Assembly: GCA_034522155.1 (NCBI GenBank)
Contig: JAXHLP010000002.1
Coordinates: 426,724 to 490,723, forward strand
From: Salinilacustrithrix sp034522155
GTDB lineage: Bacteria > Actinomycetota > Acidimicrobiia > Acidimicrobiales > Salinilacustritrichaceae
Direction: 5' to 3'
DNA: 64,000 bases
How positions within the stretch are numbered: position 1 is the stretch's first letter; every line of letters starts with the position of its first letter. The position numbers were made by a program, and so were the translations under genes. Below are positions 45,457-54,577 of this stretch, piece by piece. The notes under the pieces were generated by a model. The model worked only from the letters and a program-made list of their open reading frames with translations, was not told the origin of the DNA and did not search any database.

Positions 45457-46370
45457 GCGAGCTCCGGCACTTTCTCGAGATCGACGATCTCTCGCCCGGC
45501 GAGCTCGCGCGGGTGCTCGAACTGTCGGGCGGGTCGGGTCCGGCGATCCTCGCCGGCCGCACGGCCGCCTTCTACTTCGAGAAGCCGAGCCTGCGGACCC
45601 GGCACTCCGCGGAGGCGGCCACCGTGCGCCTGGGTGGGCACCCGGTGACCTTCACCGCCGACGAGGTGAGCCTCGGCGAGCGTGAGCCGGTGCCCGACGC
45701 CGCCCGCGTGCTCTCCGGCTACCACGCCCTGCTCGGCGCCCGCGTGTTCGACCACGCACTCGTCGAGACACTGGCGGCGTGGGCCACGGTCCCGGTGGTC
45801 AACCTGCTGTCCGACCTCGGGCACCCGTGCCAGGCGTTGGCCGATCTGTTGACGATGCGCCAGGAGTGGGGATCGCTGTCCGCGCGCGCGGTCGCCTGGG
45901 TGGGTGACTACAACAACGTGGCCCGCAGCCTGGCAATCGGGTCCGCCATGTCGGGCATGGACATCCACCTGGCCTGCCCCACCGGCTACGGGCCCACCGA
46001 CGAGGATCTCGACCGGATCCGGCTCGCCGGCGAGGTGGAGATCGTCGTCACCGATCGGCCCGACGAGGCCGCCACGGGTGCCGACGCGGTGCACACCGAC
46101 GTGTGGGCGTCGATGGGCCAGGAGAGCGAGGCCGACGTCCGCTTCCAGGCCTTCGAGGGGTTCCAGGTCGACGACGCGGTCATGGCGGCGGCGCCCGAGA
46201 CCGCCATCTTCATGCACTGCCTTCCCGCCCACCGGGGCGAGGAGGTGGCCGCCTCGGTGGCCGACGGGCCGCAGTCGCGGATGATCCGCCAGGCCCACAA
46301 CCGGATGCACGCCAAGATCGGGCTGTTCCGGTGGTTGCACGAGGTGGGTGCCCTGGGAGACACCGCATGA
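45453..46370 (+). CDS. argF: Ornithine carbamoyltransferase
   Basis: Forms citrulline from ornithine and carbamoyl phosphate. The 305-residue protein has the carbamoyl-phosphate motif FEKPSLRTRHS (Leu in place of the common Thr of STRTR), GHPCQALADLLT, and the ornithine-binding HCLPAHRGEEV. GTG 45453 overlaps the argD stop. Its carbamoyl phosphate comes from CarAB, also in this window. Confidence 0.94.
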   Translation: MSELRHFLEIDDLSPGELARVLELSGGSGPAILAGRTAAFYFEKPSLRTRHSAEAATVRLGGHPVTFTADEVSLGEREPVPDAARVLSGYHALLGARVFDHALVETLAAWATVPVVNLLSDLGHPCQALADLLTMRQEWGSLSARAVAWVGDYNNVARSLAIGSAMSGMDIHLACPTGYGPTDEDLDRIRLAGEVEIVVTDRPDEAATGADAVHTDVWASMGQESEADVRFQAFEGFQVDDAVMAAAPETAIFMHCLPAHRGEEVAASVADGPQSRMIRQAHNRMHAKIGLFRWLHEVGALGDTA

Positions 46371-46852
46371 GCACCGATCGCGTCGCCCGGCTCACCAAGA
46401 CCCAACGCCAGCACCGCGTGCAGCGGCTGCTCGAGGACAACGCCGTGTCGACCCAGGAACAGCTGGTCGACCTGCTGGCCGCCGACGGCGTGGTCGCCAC
46501 CCAGGCCACGGTCTCCCGCGACCTCGAGGACCTCGGGTCCGTCAAGGTCCGCGTCCCCGGTGGCGAGACCGTGTACGCCGTGCCGGCGTTGCCCAAGGAC
46601 GCCATCGCCCCCGAGGAGCACCTCCGCCGGGTGTGCTCCGAATGGGTGGTCGAGGTCGCCCACAGCCACAATCTCGTCGTGCTCCGCACCCCGCCCGGCT
46701 CCGCCCACGTCGTCGGCTCGGCCCTGGACCGGGCCGGGTTGCCCGAAGTGCTCGGTACGGTCGCCGGCGACGACACGTTGCTGCTCGTCGCCGCCGAATC
46801 GACCACCGGCAAGACCGTCGCCCGCCGCATGTCCACGCTCGCCGGACTCTGA
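46367..46852 (+). CDS. argR: Arginine repressor
   Basis: Hexameric DNA-binding regulator of arginine genes. In 161 residues it has the winged helix (RQHRVQRLLEDNAVSTQEQL, ATQATVSRDLEDLGSVKV) and the C-terminal arginine-binding trimer domain (GTVAGDDTLLLVA). Lying inside the operon it probably controls, with an ARG box at argC, it should provide feedback. It overlaps argF by 4 bases. Confidence 0.95.
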   Translation: MSTDRVARLTKTQRQHRVQRLLEDNAVSTQEQLVDLLAADGVVATQATVSRDLEDLGSVKVRVPGGETVYAVPALPKDAIAPEEHLRRVCSEWVVEVAHSHNLVVLRTPPGSAHVVGSALDRAGLPEVLGTVAGDDTLLLVAAESTTGKTVARRMSTLAGL

Positions 46853-46860
46853 CATGGTTC

Positions 46861-46932
46861 ACTCGGCCTCGAGCCCTTGTGGGCTCTGCGAGCCTCGTTT
46901 CACGGTCGGCTGCTCGCTGGCGCTCCCGACGC
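46861..46932 (-). repeat. Dispersed intergenic repeat, family 1, copy 3 (inverted, short)
   Basis: Between argR and argG. The reverse complement shares GGCGTCGGGAGCGC, GAGCAGCCGA, AACGAGG and the terminal hairpin, here GAGCCC-ACAA-GGGCTC, with the copies at 17406 and 30672. It lacks the internal GCCGGCACGCCGG segment, so it is about 15 bases shorter. Confidence 0.65.
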
Positions 46933-46987
46933 CGACCGGCTCCGACCCTCGCCCCGATCTGCACGTCGTTCCAAGGAGTTCCTGAGC

Positions 46988-48187
46988 ATGGCCAAGCGAG
47001 TCGTCCTCGCCTACAGCGGCGGCCTCGACACCTCCGTCGCCGTCCGCTGGCTGATCGAGAACGAGGGTGTGGAGGTCATCGCCCTCGCCGTCGACGTCGG
47101 CCAGGCCGCCGAGGACTGGGACGTGGTGCGTGACCGCGCCAAGGCCGCCGGCGCCGCCGAGGCGATCGTCGTCGACGCCAAGGAGGAGTTCGCCGCCGAC
47201 TTCTGCATGCCGGCACTGCGGGCGAACGCGATGTACGAGAACCGGTACCCGCTGGTGTCGGCACTGTCGCGCCCGGCGATCGTGAAGCACCTCGTCGCCA
47301 CCGCGCGCGAGTACGGCGCCGACGCCGTCGGCCACGGCTGCACCGGCAAGGGCAACGACCAGGTTCGCTTCGAGGTGTCGACGCGGGCACTGGCGCCCGA
47401 CCTCGACATCCTCGCCCCGGTGCGGACGTGGGGCATGACCCGCGAGGACGCCATCCACTACGCCTACGACCACGACATCCCCATCCAGGCGACCAAGGAG
47501 AAGGTGTACTCCATCGACGACAACCTGATGGGGCGGGCCATCGAGTGTGGCGAGATGGAGGATCCGTGGGCCACACCGCCGAAGGGTGTGTGGCTCCTCA
47601 CCGAGCAACGGGCCACCGAGCCCCGCGACCTGGTCGTCGGCTTCGAGGAGGGCATGCCCGTGAGCGTCGACGGCGAGGAGATGTCGCCGGCGACCATCAT
47701 CGGCCACGTCAACGACATCGTGGGCTCCTACGGCTGGGGGCGCATCGACATGGTCGAGAACCGTCGCGTCGGCATCAAGAGCCGCGAGACCTACGAATGC
47801 CCGGCGTCGCTGGCATTCATCAAGGCTCACGTCGATCTCGAGTCGATCTGCCTCGAGCGCGACCTCCAGCGGGAGAAGTACCGGCTCGAGTCCCGGTACG
47901 CCGAGCTGGTGTACGACGGGTTGTGGTTCTCGCCGCTGCGCGAGGCGCTCGACGCGTTCATCACCGAATCCCAGAAGCACGTGACCGGCGAGGTGCGGCT
48001 CCACCTCGAGCCTCGGTCGTGCGAGGTCGAGGGCCGTCGGTCCGATTCGAGCCTGTACGACTACGGGCTGGCCACCTACGACGCCGAGGACAGCTTCCGT
48101 CACGAGGACTCCGCCGGCTTCGTTCGGCTATGGGGTCTCGGTGTCGAGACCTGGTCGGCGCGGCAGGGGCCGGGTTCGCGCTCGTGA
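46988..48187 (+). CDS. argG: Argininosuccinate synthase
   Basis: Joins citrulline and aspartate with ATP. The 399-residue enzyme has the PP-loop AYSGGLDTSVAV, HGCTGKGNDQVRFE and SIDDNLMGRAIECG. AAGGAG at 46973 precedes ATG 46988; the frame also runs upstream through a repeat, which is unlikely to be translated. The 135-base gap from argR may hold a separate promoter. The stop overlaps argH. Confidence 0.96.
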   Translation: MAKRVVLAYSGGLDTSVAVRWLIENEGVEVIALAVDVGQAAEDWDVVRDRAKAAGAAEAIVVDAKEEFAADFCMPALRANAMYENRYPLVSALSRPAIVKHLVATAREYGADAVGHGCTGKGNDQVRFEVSTRALAPDLDILAPVRTWGMTREDAIHYAYDHDIPIQATKEKVYSIDDNLMGRAIECGEMEDPWATPPKGVWLLTEQRATEPRDLVVGFEEGMPVSVDGEEMSPATIIGHVNDIVGSYGWGRIDMVENRRVGIKSRETYECPASLAFIKAHVDLESICLERDLQREKYRLESRYAELVYDGLWFSPLREALDAFITESQKHVTGEVRLHLEPRSCEVEGRRSDSSLYDYGLATYDAEDSFRHEDSAGFVRLWGLGVETWSARQGPGSRS

Positions 48188-49572
48188 GCACGCTCTGGAA
48201 CGGCCGGTTCGAGTCGGGTCCCGCCGAGGACCTGCTGGCGTACACGGTCAGCCTGCCGTTCGACCGGCGCCTGTACGCTGACGACGTCGCGGGCAGCCGT
48301 GCCCACGTGCGGGGCCTCGGCCGGGTCGGGATCCTCGAGCCCGACGAGGTGACCGCCGTGCTCGCCGCGCTCGACGCGGTGGAGACCGAGCTCGCCGACA
48401 ACACGTTCGCCTTCGTCGAGTCCGACGAGGACATCCACACCGCGGTCGAGCGGCGGGTCACCGAGCTGGCCGGGACGGCCGGCGCCAAGATCCACACCGG
48501 CCGCAGCCGCAACGACCAGATCGCCACCGACCTGCGGTTGTGGTGCAAGCGTGAGCTGGTCGATGTGGCCCGCGACGTGCTCGCACTCCAGCAGGTGCTG
48601 CTCGACCGGGCCGAGCAGGCCGGCGGGGCCTACCTGCCGGGCTACACCCACCTGCAGCGGGCCCAGCCGGTGCTGCTGGCCCACCATCTGCTGGCCCACG
48701 CGTGGTCGCTGGCCCGCGATGTCGACCGCCTGCTCGACACCCGGGCCCGTCTCGACGTGTCGCCGCTCGGCGCCGGCGCGCTGGCCGGGTCGTCGCTGCC
48801 GCTCGATCCCGCGGCCGTGGCCGACGACCTCGGCTTCGCCCGGGCCTTCGACAACAGCCTCGACGCGGTCAGCGACCGCGACTTCGTGGCCGAGTCGCTG
48901 TTCGCGCTCACCACCATCGCCCTCCACCTGTCGCGGATGGGTGAGGAGATCGTGCTGTGGAGCAGCGACGAGTTCGGCTTCGTCCGCCTCGACGACGGGT
49001 ACGCCACCGGCTCGTCGATGCTGCCCCAGAAGAAGAACCCCGACATCGCCGAACTGTCCCGGGGCAAGACCGGTCGGGTGATCGGCGACCTCACCGGACT
49101 GCTCGTGACCCTCAAGGGCCTGCCGCTCGCCTACAACCGCGACCTGCAGGAGGACAAGGAGCCGCTCTTCGACGCGGTCGACCAGGTTCGCCTCGCCCTG
49201 CGGGCCACCGCCGGTCAGTACGCCACGCTGGCGTTCCGGCCCGAGGCCATGGCCTCGGCAGCCGATGCCCCGGGCGCCGCCGCCACCGACCTGGCCGAGT
49301 TCCTCGTGCGGGGCGGCATGCCCTTCCGTGCGGCCCACGCGGTGGTCGGTGGCCTGATCCGGGCGTCGGTCGACGGCGACCGGCCGTTGACCGAGCTGGT
49401 CAGCGAGCACGCCGACCTCGGACCCGAGGCGGCGAAGCTGCTCGGTCACGGTGTTCCGGTCACCCAGCGGACCACCCGCGGTGGCGCCGGCCCCGACCCC
49501 GTCGCCGACCAGCTCGTCCGGTTTCGCGACCAGCTCGGCCGCGACCGGCAACGTCTCGACGAGCTCCGCTGA
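48184..49572 (+). CDS. argH: Argininosuccinate lyase
   Basis: Splits argininosuccinate to arginine and fumarate. The 462-residue enzyme has HTGRSRNDQIATDLRLW, GYTHLQRAQPVLLAHHLLAH, and the fumarase-superfamily signature GSSMLPQKKNPD with the catalytic serine loop. GTG 48184 overlaps argG by 4 bases. It ends the arginine operon. Confidence 0.96.
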   Translation: MSTLWNGRFESGPAEDLLAYTVSLPFDRRLYADDVAGSRAHVRGLGRVGILEPDEVTAVLAALDAVETELADNTFAFVESDEDIHTAVERRVTELAGTAGAKIHTGRSRNDQIATDLRLWCKRELVDVARDVLALQQVLLDRAEQAGGAYLPGYTHLQRAQPVLLAHHLLAHAWSLARDVDRLLDTRARLDVSPLGAGALAGSSLPLDPAAVADDLGFARAFDNSLDAVSDRDFVAESLFALTTIALHLSRMGEEIVLWSSDEFGFVRLDDGYATGSSMLPQKKNPDIAELSRGKTGRVIGDLTGLLVTLKGLPLAYNRDLQEDKEPLFDAVDQVRLALRATAGQYATLAFRPEAMASAADAPGAAATDLAEFLVRGGMPFRAAHAVVGGLIRASVDGDRPLTELVSEHADLGPEAAKLLGHGVPVTQRTTRGGAGPDPVADQLVRFRDQLGRDRQRLDELR

Positions 49573-49587
49573 GCCGGGCGGACAGGT

Positions 49588-50175
49588 GTGAGCGGTCTGG
49601 GGCGGCGGTTCTTCCGCCGGGACCCGCGCGAGGTGGCGCCCGACCTGCTCGGGAAGCTGTTGATCCACGACGTGCCGGCGGGTACACGTCGGGCCGGGCG
49701 CATCGTCGAGGTCGAGGCCTACTGCGGTGGCAACGACCCGGCCGCCCACACCTTCCGGGGCAGGACCGCCCGCAACGACTCGATGTTCGCCGACGGCGGG
49801 ACGTTGTACGTGTACCGCAGCTACGGCATCCACTGGTGCGCCAACGTGGTGTGCAGCGCGGCCGACGACGGTGTGGCCGTGTTGTTGCGGGCCCTCGCGC
49901 CGGTCGAGGGCATCGACGCCATGTACGCCGACCGCGGCGGGACGGCCCGCCAGGAGCGTGACCTGTGCTCCGGGCCGGGCAAGCTCACCCAAGCGATGGG
50001 CATCGCCGGCGACCACGACGGCAGCGACCTCGTCGCCGGCTCGAACCTGTCCATCCTCGACGACGGCCACCCCGTCGGCGACGTGGTCCAGACGACCCGC
50101 GTCGGCATCAGCGTCGCCGTTCACGAGCCCTGGCGCTGGTACGTCGCCGGCGACCCCAACGTCTCGAGACGCTGA
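49588..50175 (+). CDS. mpg: 3-methyladenine DNA glycosylase, AAG/Mpg family
   Basis: Excises alkylated purines from DNA. The 195-residue protein shows APDLLGKLLIHDVPAG, the catalytic VEVEAYCGGNDPAAHTFRG (Glu), the YVYRSYGIHWCANVV intercalation region and CSGPGKLTQAMGI. GTG 49588 follows argH by 15 bases. The order mpg, ABC pair and tyrS is also found in mycobacteria. Confidence 0.93.
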   Translation: MSGLGRRFFRRDPREVAPDLLGKLLIHDVPAGTRRAGRIVEVEAYCGGNDPAAHTFRGRTARNDSMFADGGTLYVYRSYGIHWCANVVCSAADDGVAVLLRALAPVEGIDAMYADRGGTARQERDLCSGPGKLTQAMGIAGDHDGSDLVAGSNLSILDDGHPVGDVVQTTRVGISVAVHEPWRWYVAGDPNVSRR

Positions 50176-50235
50176 GCGGCCGGCTCGATCCAGTGCGAGG
50201 CGAGGCCGGCACGCGCGCCGCCGCGGGTCGGACGA

Positions 50236-50355
50236 TGCGGGTCTACGTTCGGGCCAAGGGGAACGACCACGCAGGATTCCGGATGGGGCGGCTCGATCAC
50301 GTGCACATCCGCGTGCGGGACCGTGCCGAGGCTGCGACGCCGACTTCGGACCGTT
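50236..50355 (+). pseudogene. Possible remnant of a VOC/glyoxalase-family gene
   Basis: In the gap between mpg and the ABC permease the frame reads MGRLDHVHIRVRDRAEAA from 50283, which looks like the N-terminus of a vicinal-oxygen-chelate protein, but the homology stops after about 18 residues and the frame runs antisense into the permease. Too short to be sure; chance resemblance is possible. Confidence 0.25.
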
Positions 50356-51191
50356 CAGTCGAGGCGGCGGAAGCGGTTGACGCTGATGGGGATGAAGACC
50401 ACCAGGAAGACGATCGACCAGAGGAACATCTGGACGACCGGTTCGGCCACCGGGCCGGAGACGGCCAGACCGCGTGCCGCGTCGGCCGCGGCGGTGGTGG
50501 GGGAGTTGCGGGCGATGAACGCGAGCCAGCCGATCGACACCGACTCGGTGGGGACGAACACGCTCGAGACGAACGACAGCGGGAAGGCCAGCACGAAGGC
50601 GGCCGACTGGGTCGATTCGGCGCCGGGCACCAGGAGGGCGATCGACACGAACGCCCACGACAGGGCGTAGCCGAACACGCCCACCACCAGCACCGACCCG
50701 ACCGCCTCGAGCGGGCCGTTGCCGAAGCGGAACCCGACGAGCAGCCCGATGGCCACCATCAGGAGGATCACGGCCATCGACCGGACGAGGTCGGCGAAGG
50801 TCCGGCCGATGAGCACACCGGCCCGTGACATCGGCAGTGAACGGAACCGGTCGACCACACCGCGCTCGAGGTCTTCGGCGAGCCCGACCGCCGTCTGGGT
50901 CATGCGGAAGATCGTCGATTGGATGAAGATGCCCGGCAGCACGAACGCCAGGTAGTTCGGGAACCCGGGCGGGAGCGAACCGCTGACGGCGCCGTCGAAC
51001 ACGTAGCCGAAGAGCAGCACGAACATCACCGGCTGGATGGTCGAGAAGACCAGCAGGCGGGGGAGCCGGGTGAAGTGGCGCAGGTTGCGCTTGCCGATCG
51101 TCCAGCCGTCACGCATCGGCGCGGTCAGCCGGTGGCGGGTGCGCAGCTCGAGCGGCTCGTCGGTCGAGACGGTGGGGGTGGCCGACGTCAT
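50355..51191 (-). CDS. ABC-2 type permease, DrrB-like
   Basis: Membrane subunit of 278 residues with six predicted helices, the first at about residues 45-65 (LLVFSTIQPVMFVLLFGYVF). The EDLERGVVDRFRSLPMSR segment between helices 2 and 3 is the ABC-2 EAA-like motif of DrrB proteins. It overlaps the ATPase gene by 4 bases. A counterpart pair lies next to mpg in mycobacteria. Substrate unknown; a lipid or hydrophobic drug is typical. Confidence 0.88.
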   Translation of the reverse strand: MTSATPTVSTDEPLELRTRHRLTAPMRDGWTIGKRNLRHFTRLPRLLVFSTIQPVMFVLLFGYVFDGAVSGSLPPGFPNYLAFVLPGIFIQSTIFRMTQTAVGLAEDLERGVVDRFRSLPMSRAGVLIGRTFADLVRSMAVILLMVAIGLLVGFRFGNGPLEAVGSVLVVGVFGYALSWAFVSIALLVPGAESTQSAAFVLAFPLSFVSSVFVPTESVSIGWLAFIARNSPTTAAADAARGLAVSGPVAEPVVQMFLWSIVFLVVFIPISVNRFRRLD

Positions 51192-52186
51192 CGTGCGACC
51201 TCCTCGTCGCCGGCGTGGTCGGTGGGTTCGCCGGTGAGCTGCAGGAACACCTCGTCGAGGGACGCCCGGCGCAGTCCCATGTCGCGCACGCCGATGCCCC
51301 GGGTCTCGAGCGCGGCGGCGACCTCGCGCACCGTGGCCAGACCACCGTCGGCGTCGGTCGGGACCTCGAGGTCGACCTGCGCGCCGCGCACGGACGTGGC
51401 CTGCAGGCCGGACTCGCGGAGCTGCTGGCATGCCGCGTCGATGTCGGCGCCCGGCGCGAGGAGCACCTCGACGGTGATCCCGCCGGCCGCATCCTTCAGG
51501 GCGTCGCCGCTGCCGTCGGCGATGATCCGGCCGTTGTCGATCACCAGGATGCGGTCGGCGAGCTGGTCGGCCTCCTCGAGGTACTGGGTGGTCAGCAACA
51601 GCGTGGTGTCGGCGGCCACGAGCTCGCGGATGACGTCCCACATCTGGTTGCGGGTGCGGGGGTCGAGGCCGGTGGTCGGTTCGTCGAGGAACAGCAGCCG
51701 GGGCGGGAGGATGATGCTGGAGGCGAGGTCGAGCCTTCGGCGCATGCCGCCCGAGTAGGTGCCGGCGCGCCGGTTGGCCGCCTCGGTGAGGTCGAATCGC
51801 TCGAGGAGCTCGTCGGCGCGTCGCCGGGCCGACGACGGGGTGAGGTGGAGCAGCTCGGCGAACATCAGCAGGTTCTCGCGGCCGGTGAGCAGCTCGTCGA
51901 CGGCGGCGTACTGGCCCGTCAGCGAGATCAGGTCCCGGACCTCGGCCGGCCGACGTACGACGTCGATGCCGAAGATCTCGGCCACGCCGTGCGTGGGGCT
52001 CAGCAAGGTGGCGAGCACCCGGACGAGGGTCGTCTTGCCGGCACCGTTGGGGCCGAGCAGGCCCACCACCCCACCCGGCTTGACCTCGAGGTCGACGTCG
52101 TCGAGCGCCCGGGTCGGACCGTAGTGCTTGGCCAGGCCCCGGACCGAGATCGCCGGCGCCCCTGGGCTCGGATCGTGAGACGGCAC
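51188..52186 (-). CDS. ABC transporter ATP-binding protein, DrrA-like
   Basis: ATPase of the exporter, 332 residues. Walker A is GPNGAGKTT, signature YSGGMRRRLDLA, Walker B LLFLDEPTTGLDP, and the switch region LTTQYLEEADQLADR has the Gln usual in this family in place of His. The C-terminal DUF4162-like extension covers about the last 100 residues. GTG 52186 lies 6 bases after a TACGGT -10 box, so it is probably leaderless. Confidence 0.9.
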   Translation of the reverse strand: MPSHDPSPGAPAISVRGLAKHYGPTRALDDVDLEVKPGGVVGLLGPNGAGKTTLVRVLATLLSPTHGVAEIFGIDVVRRPAEVRDLISLTGQYAAVDELLTGRENLLMFAELLHLTPSSARRRADELLERFDLTEAANRRAGTYSGGMRRRLDLASSIILPPRLLFLDEPTTGLDPRTRNQMWDVIRELVAADTTLLLTTQYLEEADQLADRILVIDNGRIIADGSGDALKDAAGGITVEVLLAPGADIDAACQQLRESGLQATSVRGAQVDLEVPTDADGGLATVREVAAALETRGIGVRDMGLRRASLDEVFLQLTGEPTDHAGDEEVAR

Positions 52187-52192
52187 CCGACG

Positions 52193-52235
52193 ACCGTACC
52201 CGCACGCAACGTCGCCGCCACCACCTCGTTAGGGT
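52193..52235. promoter_or_regulatory. Divergent -10 boxes of the DrrA-like and Nudix genes
   Basis: Minus strand TACGGT (52198-52193) lies 6 bases before GTG 52186; plus strand TAGGGT (52230-52235) lies 7 bases before GTG 52243. Both genes should be leaderless, with promoters back to back about 31 bases apart. Confidence 0.58.
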
Positions 52236-52242
52236 CCGGTCC

Positions 52243-52851
52243 GTGCCCGTGACCGAGGGGAACCGATTGTCGGCCGGGACCGCCGCGCTGGCGGCGTCAG
52301 GCGACGTGTCCGTCGCCCGGGCCATCGTGGCCGAAGCCGACGTCGACACGACCGCCGAGCGTCACCGGCGCCAGATCCTCGACTTCGTCGATGTCCATCC
52401 CGACGCGCTTCATCGGTCCTGCCGCACCGGACATCTCACCGGGTCGGCGCTGATCGTCGACTCCACCGGCCAGCGGATCGTGCTCCTGTTCCACCGCAAG
52501 CTGCGCCGGTGGCTCCAGCCCGGCGGACACAGCGATGGCGATGCCAACCTCGCCGCCGTCGCGCTCCGCGAGGCCACCGAGGAGACCGGACTGACCGGCC
52601 TGACCGTGGCCCCCACGGCCGTCGACCTCGATGTCCACGAGGTCGATCCGCCCGCCGACGGGCCCCACCTCCACCTCGACGTCCGGTTCCTGGTGGTCGC
52701 GCCCGACGACACCGACCCGCCGGGGAACCACGAGTCCACCGACATCCGGTGGGTGTCGCTCGACGATCTCGACGACTACGGGCTCGATGCCGGTGCACAC
52801 CGGCTGGTCCGCCACGGCCTCGCGGCGTTTCGCGGTGCGCGCGTCCGGTGA
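52243..52851 (+). CDS. Nudix hydrolase
   Basis: Predicted pyrophosphohydrolase of 202 residues. The Nudix box reads GGHSDGDANLAAVAL then REATEETGL; the first Glu of the consensus is Ala here, as in a subfamily with GDADL-type loops, while the metal-binding REATEE is intact. N-terminal about 60 residues are helical and not recognised. GTG 52243 is at the predicted transcription start. It overlaps rsgA. Substrate unknown. Confidence 0.85.
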   Translation: MPVTEGNRLSAGTAALAASGDVSVARAIVAEADVDTTAERHRRQILDFVDVHPDALHRSCRTGHLTGSALIVDSTGQRIVLLFHRKLRRWLQPGGHSDGDANLAAVALREATEETGLTGLTVAPTAVDLDVHEVDPPADGPHLHLDVRFLVVAPDDTDPPGNHESTDIRWVSLDDLDDYGLDAGAHRLVRHGLAAFRGARVR

Positions 52852-53804
52852 CCGCGCTCGACGCCCTGGGGTGGGACGAGGACTGGGCGACAGCGGCGGC
52901 CACGACGGACGGTGTGCCGGCGCGGGTCGTGCGCCAGGACCGCGGCTGGGTGCAGGTGGCCGGCGCCGACGGCGAGTCGTCGGCGCGGACCCGGGCCGAT
53001 CGGGTCGGTACGCCGGTCGTGGGCGACTGGGTCACCGTGGTCGACGACGAGGTCGCCACCGTGCTCCCTCGCCGCAACGAGCTACGCCGGGCCGACCCGA
53101 GGGGCGAGGGGGTCCAGGTGCTGGCCGCCAACCTCGACCGCGTCCTGGTCGTGCTCGGCTGCGATCGTCCGGTCAAGGACGGTCGCATCCAACGAGCGGT
53201 GATCCAGGCCCACGATGCCGGCGCCGAGCCGCTGGTCGTGCTCACCAAGGCCGACGTCGTCGACGATCCCCGCCGTGAGGCCGCGCTGGTGGCCGAACGT
53301 CACCCGGGCCTCGATGTCGTGATCGTGTCGGCCCACACCGGCATGGGCATCGACGAACTCCGCGACCGGGTCACCGGCGGGCTCGACGTCCTGGTGGGTG
53401 AATCCGGCGCCGGCAAGTCGAGCCTGTTGAACGCGATCGCTGACGCCGACCTGGCCGGGATCGGCGACGTGCGCGCCGCCGACGCGAAGGGGCGGCACAC
53501 CACCACCCGGCGCGAGATGCATCGCCTCGACGGTGGGGGGCTGGTGGTCGACACCCCCGGAGTTCGTGCCATCGGTCTGTACGCCGAGCCCGGCGCCGTC
53601 GACGCGGCGTTCCCCGACGTCATGGCCGCGACGTCGGGCTGCCGGTTCGCGGACTGCACCCACGATCACGAGCCGGGGTGCGCCGTCAGTGCCGCCGTCG
53701 CATCCGGCGCGCTGGCGGCAGATCGTCTCGACGACTACCGGGCGTTGCAGGCCGAGGCCGAGCAGTCGCTGCTGCCCGACCACGAGCGCCGTCGCCGGCG
53801 TTGA
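52848..53804 (+). CDS. rsgA: Ribosome small subunit GTPase RsgA
   Basis: Circularly permuted GTPase that checks 30S assembly. In 318 residues: an OB fold (about 20-75), then G4 LTKADVV, G5 SAHTG, G1 GESGAGKSSLLNA, G3 DTPGVRAIG, and the zinc knuckle CRFADCTHDHEPGC. GTG 52848 overlaps the Nudix stop by 4 bases. A basic C-terminus follows. Confidence 0.93.
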   Translation: MTALDALGWDEDWATAAATTDGVPARVVRQDRGWVQVAGADGESSARTRADRVGTPVVGDWVTVVDDEVATVLPRRNELRRADPRGEGVQVLAANLDRVLVVLGCDRPVKDGRIQRAVIQAHDAGAEPLVVLTKADVVDDPRREAALVAERHPGLDVVIVSAHTGMGIDELRDRVTGGLDVLVGESGAGKSSLLNAIADADLAGIGDVRAADAKGRHTTTRREMHRLDGGGLVVDTPGVRAIGLYAEPGAVDAAFPDVMAATSGCRFADCTHDHEPGCAVSAAVASGALAADRLDDYRALQAEAEQSLLPDHERRRRR

Positions 53805-53829
53805 CCTCACCACCTCGGAGCTCGGCTCC

Positions 53830-54393
53830 TCAGACGTCGCCGGGGGTCTCGCAGTTCTCCATGCGGTTGACGTGTGCGAAGTCGTCGATCAGCACGTCGA
53901 TCTGGTTGCCGCCCCGGTCGGTGACGCTGAAGGGCTCGTCGTAGCGGGGATCGTCGGGGTCCCGTTGGGCGGCGGCGTATTCGCGCCGGTCGACCAGGTA
54001 GGTGCGGTAGTCGGCGAGCCACCGATCGACCGCCGCGGCTTCCTCGGCGGTGTCGGGCGGGGCGAGATCGTCGAGGCGCCCGACCATCTCCTCGAGCTCG
54101 TCGGTGCCGGTGTCGAGGAGCTCGGCCCGTTCGGCCGGGGTGTCGGCCTCGATCGCGAGGGGGATCGACTCGAACTCGGGGGTCGACCGCGCGCACGCCA
54201 CGTCGGCGGTCTCGGCCCACTCGGTGTCCTCGAGCCGGTCGCGGGGCTCGGTCCGGCCCTCGAAGATGGTCAGGTACATCACGTAGCCCCAGATCCCCAC
54301 GAATGACACGACCACGGCCGCCACGCCGAGGCGTCGCAGCGCCGAGGGCGAGGCGGCGGCTGTCTGCTGGTCGGGATCGGCCGTGTCGGTCAC
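53830..54393 (-). CDS. Hypothetical single-span membrane protein
   Basis: I do not recognise a family. The 187-residue product has a short polar N-terminus, one helix at about residues 21-43 (GVAAVVVSFVGIWGYVMYLTIF), and an acidic external domain rich in Asp, Glu and Arg with two cysteines (DVACARSTPE and ENCETPGDV) that may pair outside the cell. GTG 54393 starts directly before the polar stretch; longer frames give an arginine-rich tail of low quality. It converges on rsgA. Confidence 0.65.
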   Translation of the reverse strand: MTDTADPDQQTAAASPSALRRLGVAAVVVSFVGIWGYVMYLTIFEGRTEPRDRLEDTEWAETADVACARSTPEFESIPLAIEADTPAERAELLDTGTDELEEMVGRLDDLAPPDTAEEAAAVDRWLADYRTYLVDRREYAAAQRDPDDPRYDEPFSVTDRGGNQIDVLIDDFAHVNRMENCETPGDV

Positions 54394-54577
54394 ACCACCA
54401 TGCTCGCCGTCGCGGTGCGCCGGGCACCAACCGGCTCCGGGGCCCGAGCGGCCGCGCCGGCACGCCGGGCGACCTAGGAGCAGCAAGAGCGGGGAGCACG
54501 GGGACCTGCGATGATCGCCCCTTCCGCGCCGGTCCGAACTGGACTCAGGGTGCGCGGAGCGGGTCACATGGCGGGCC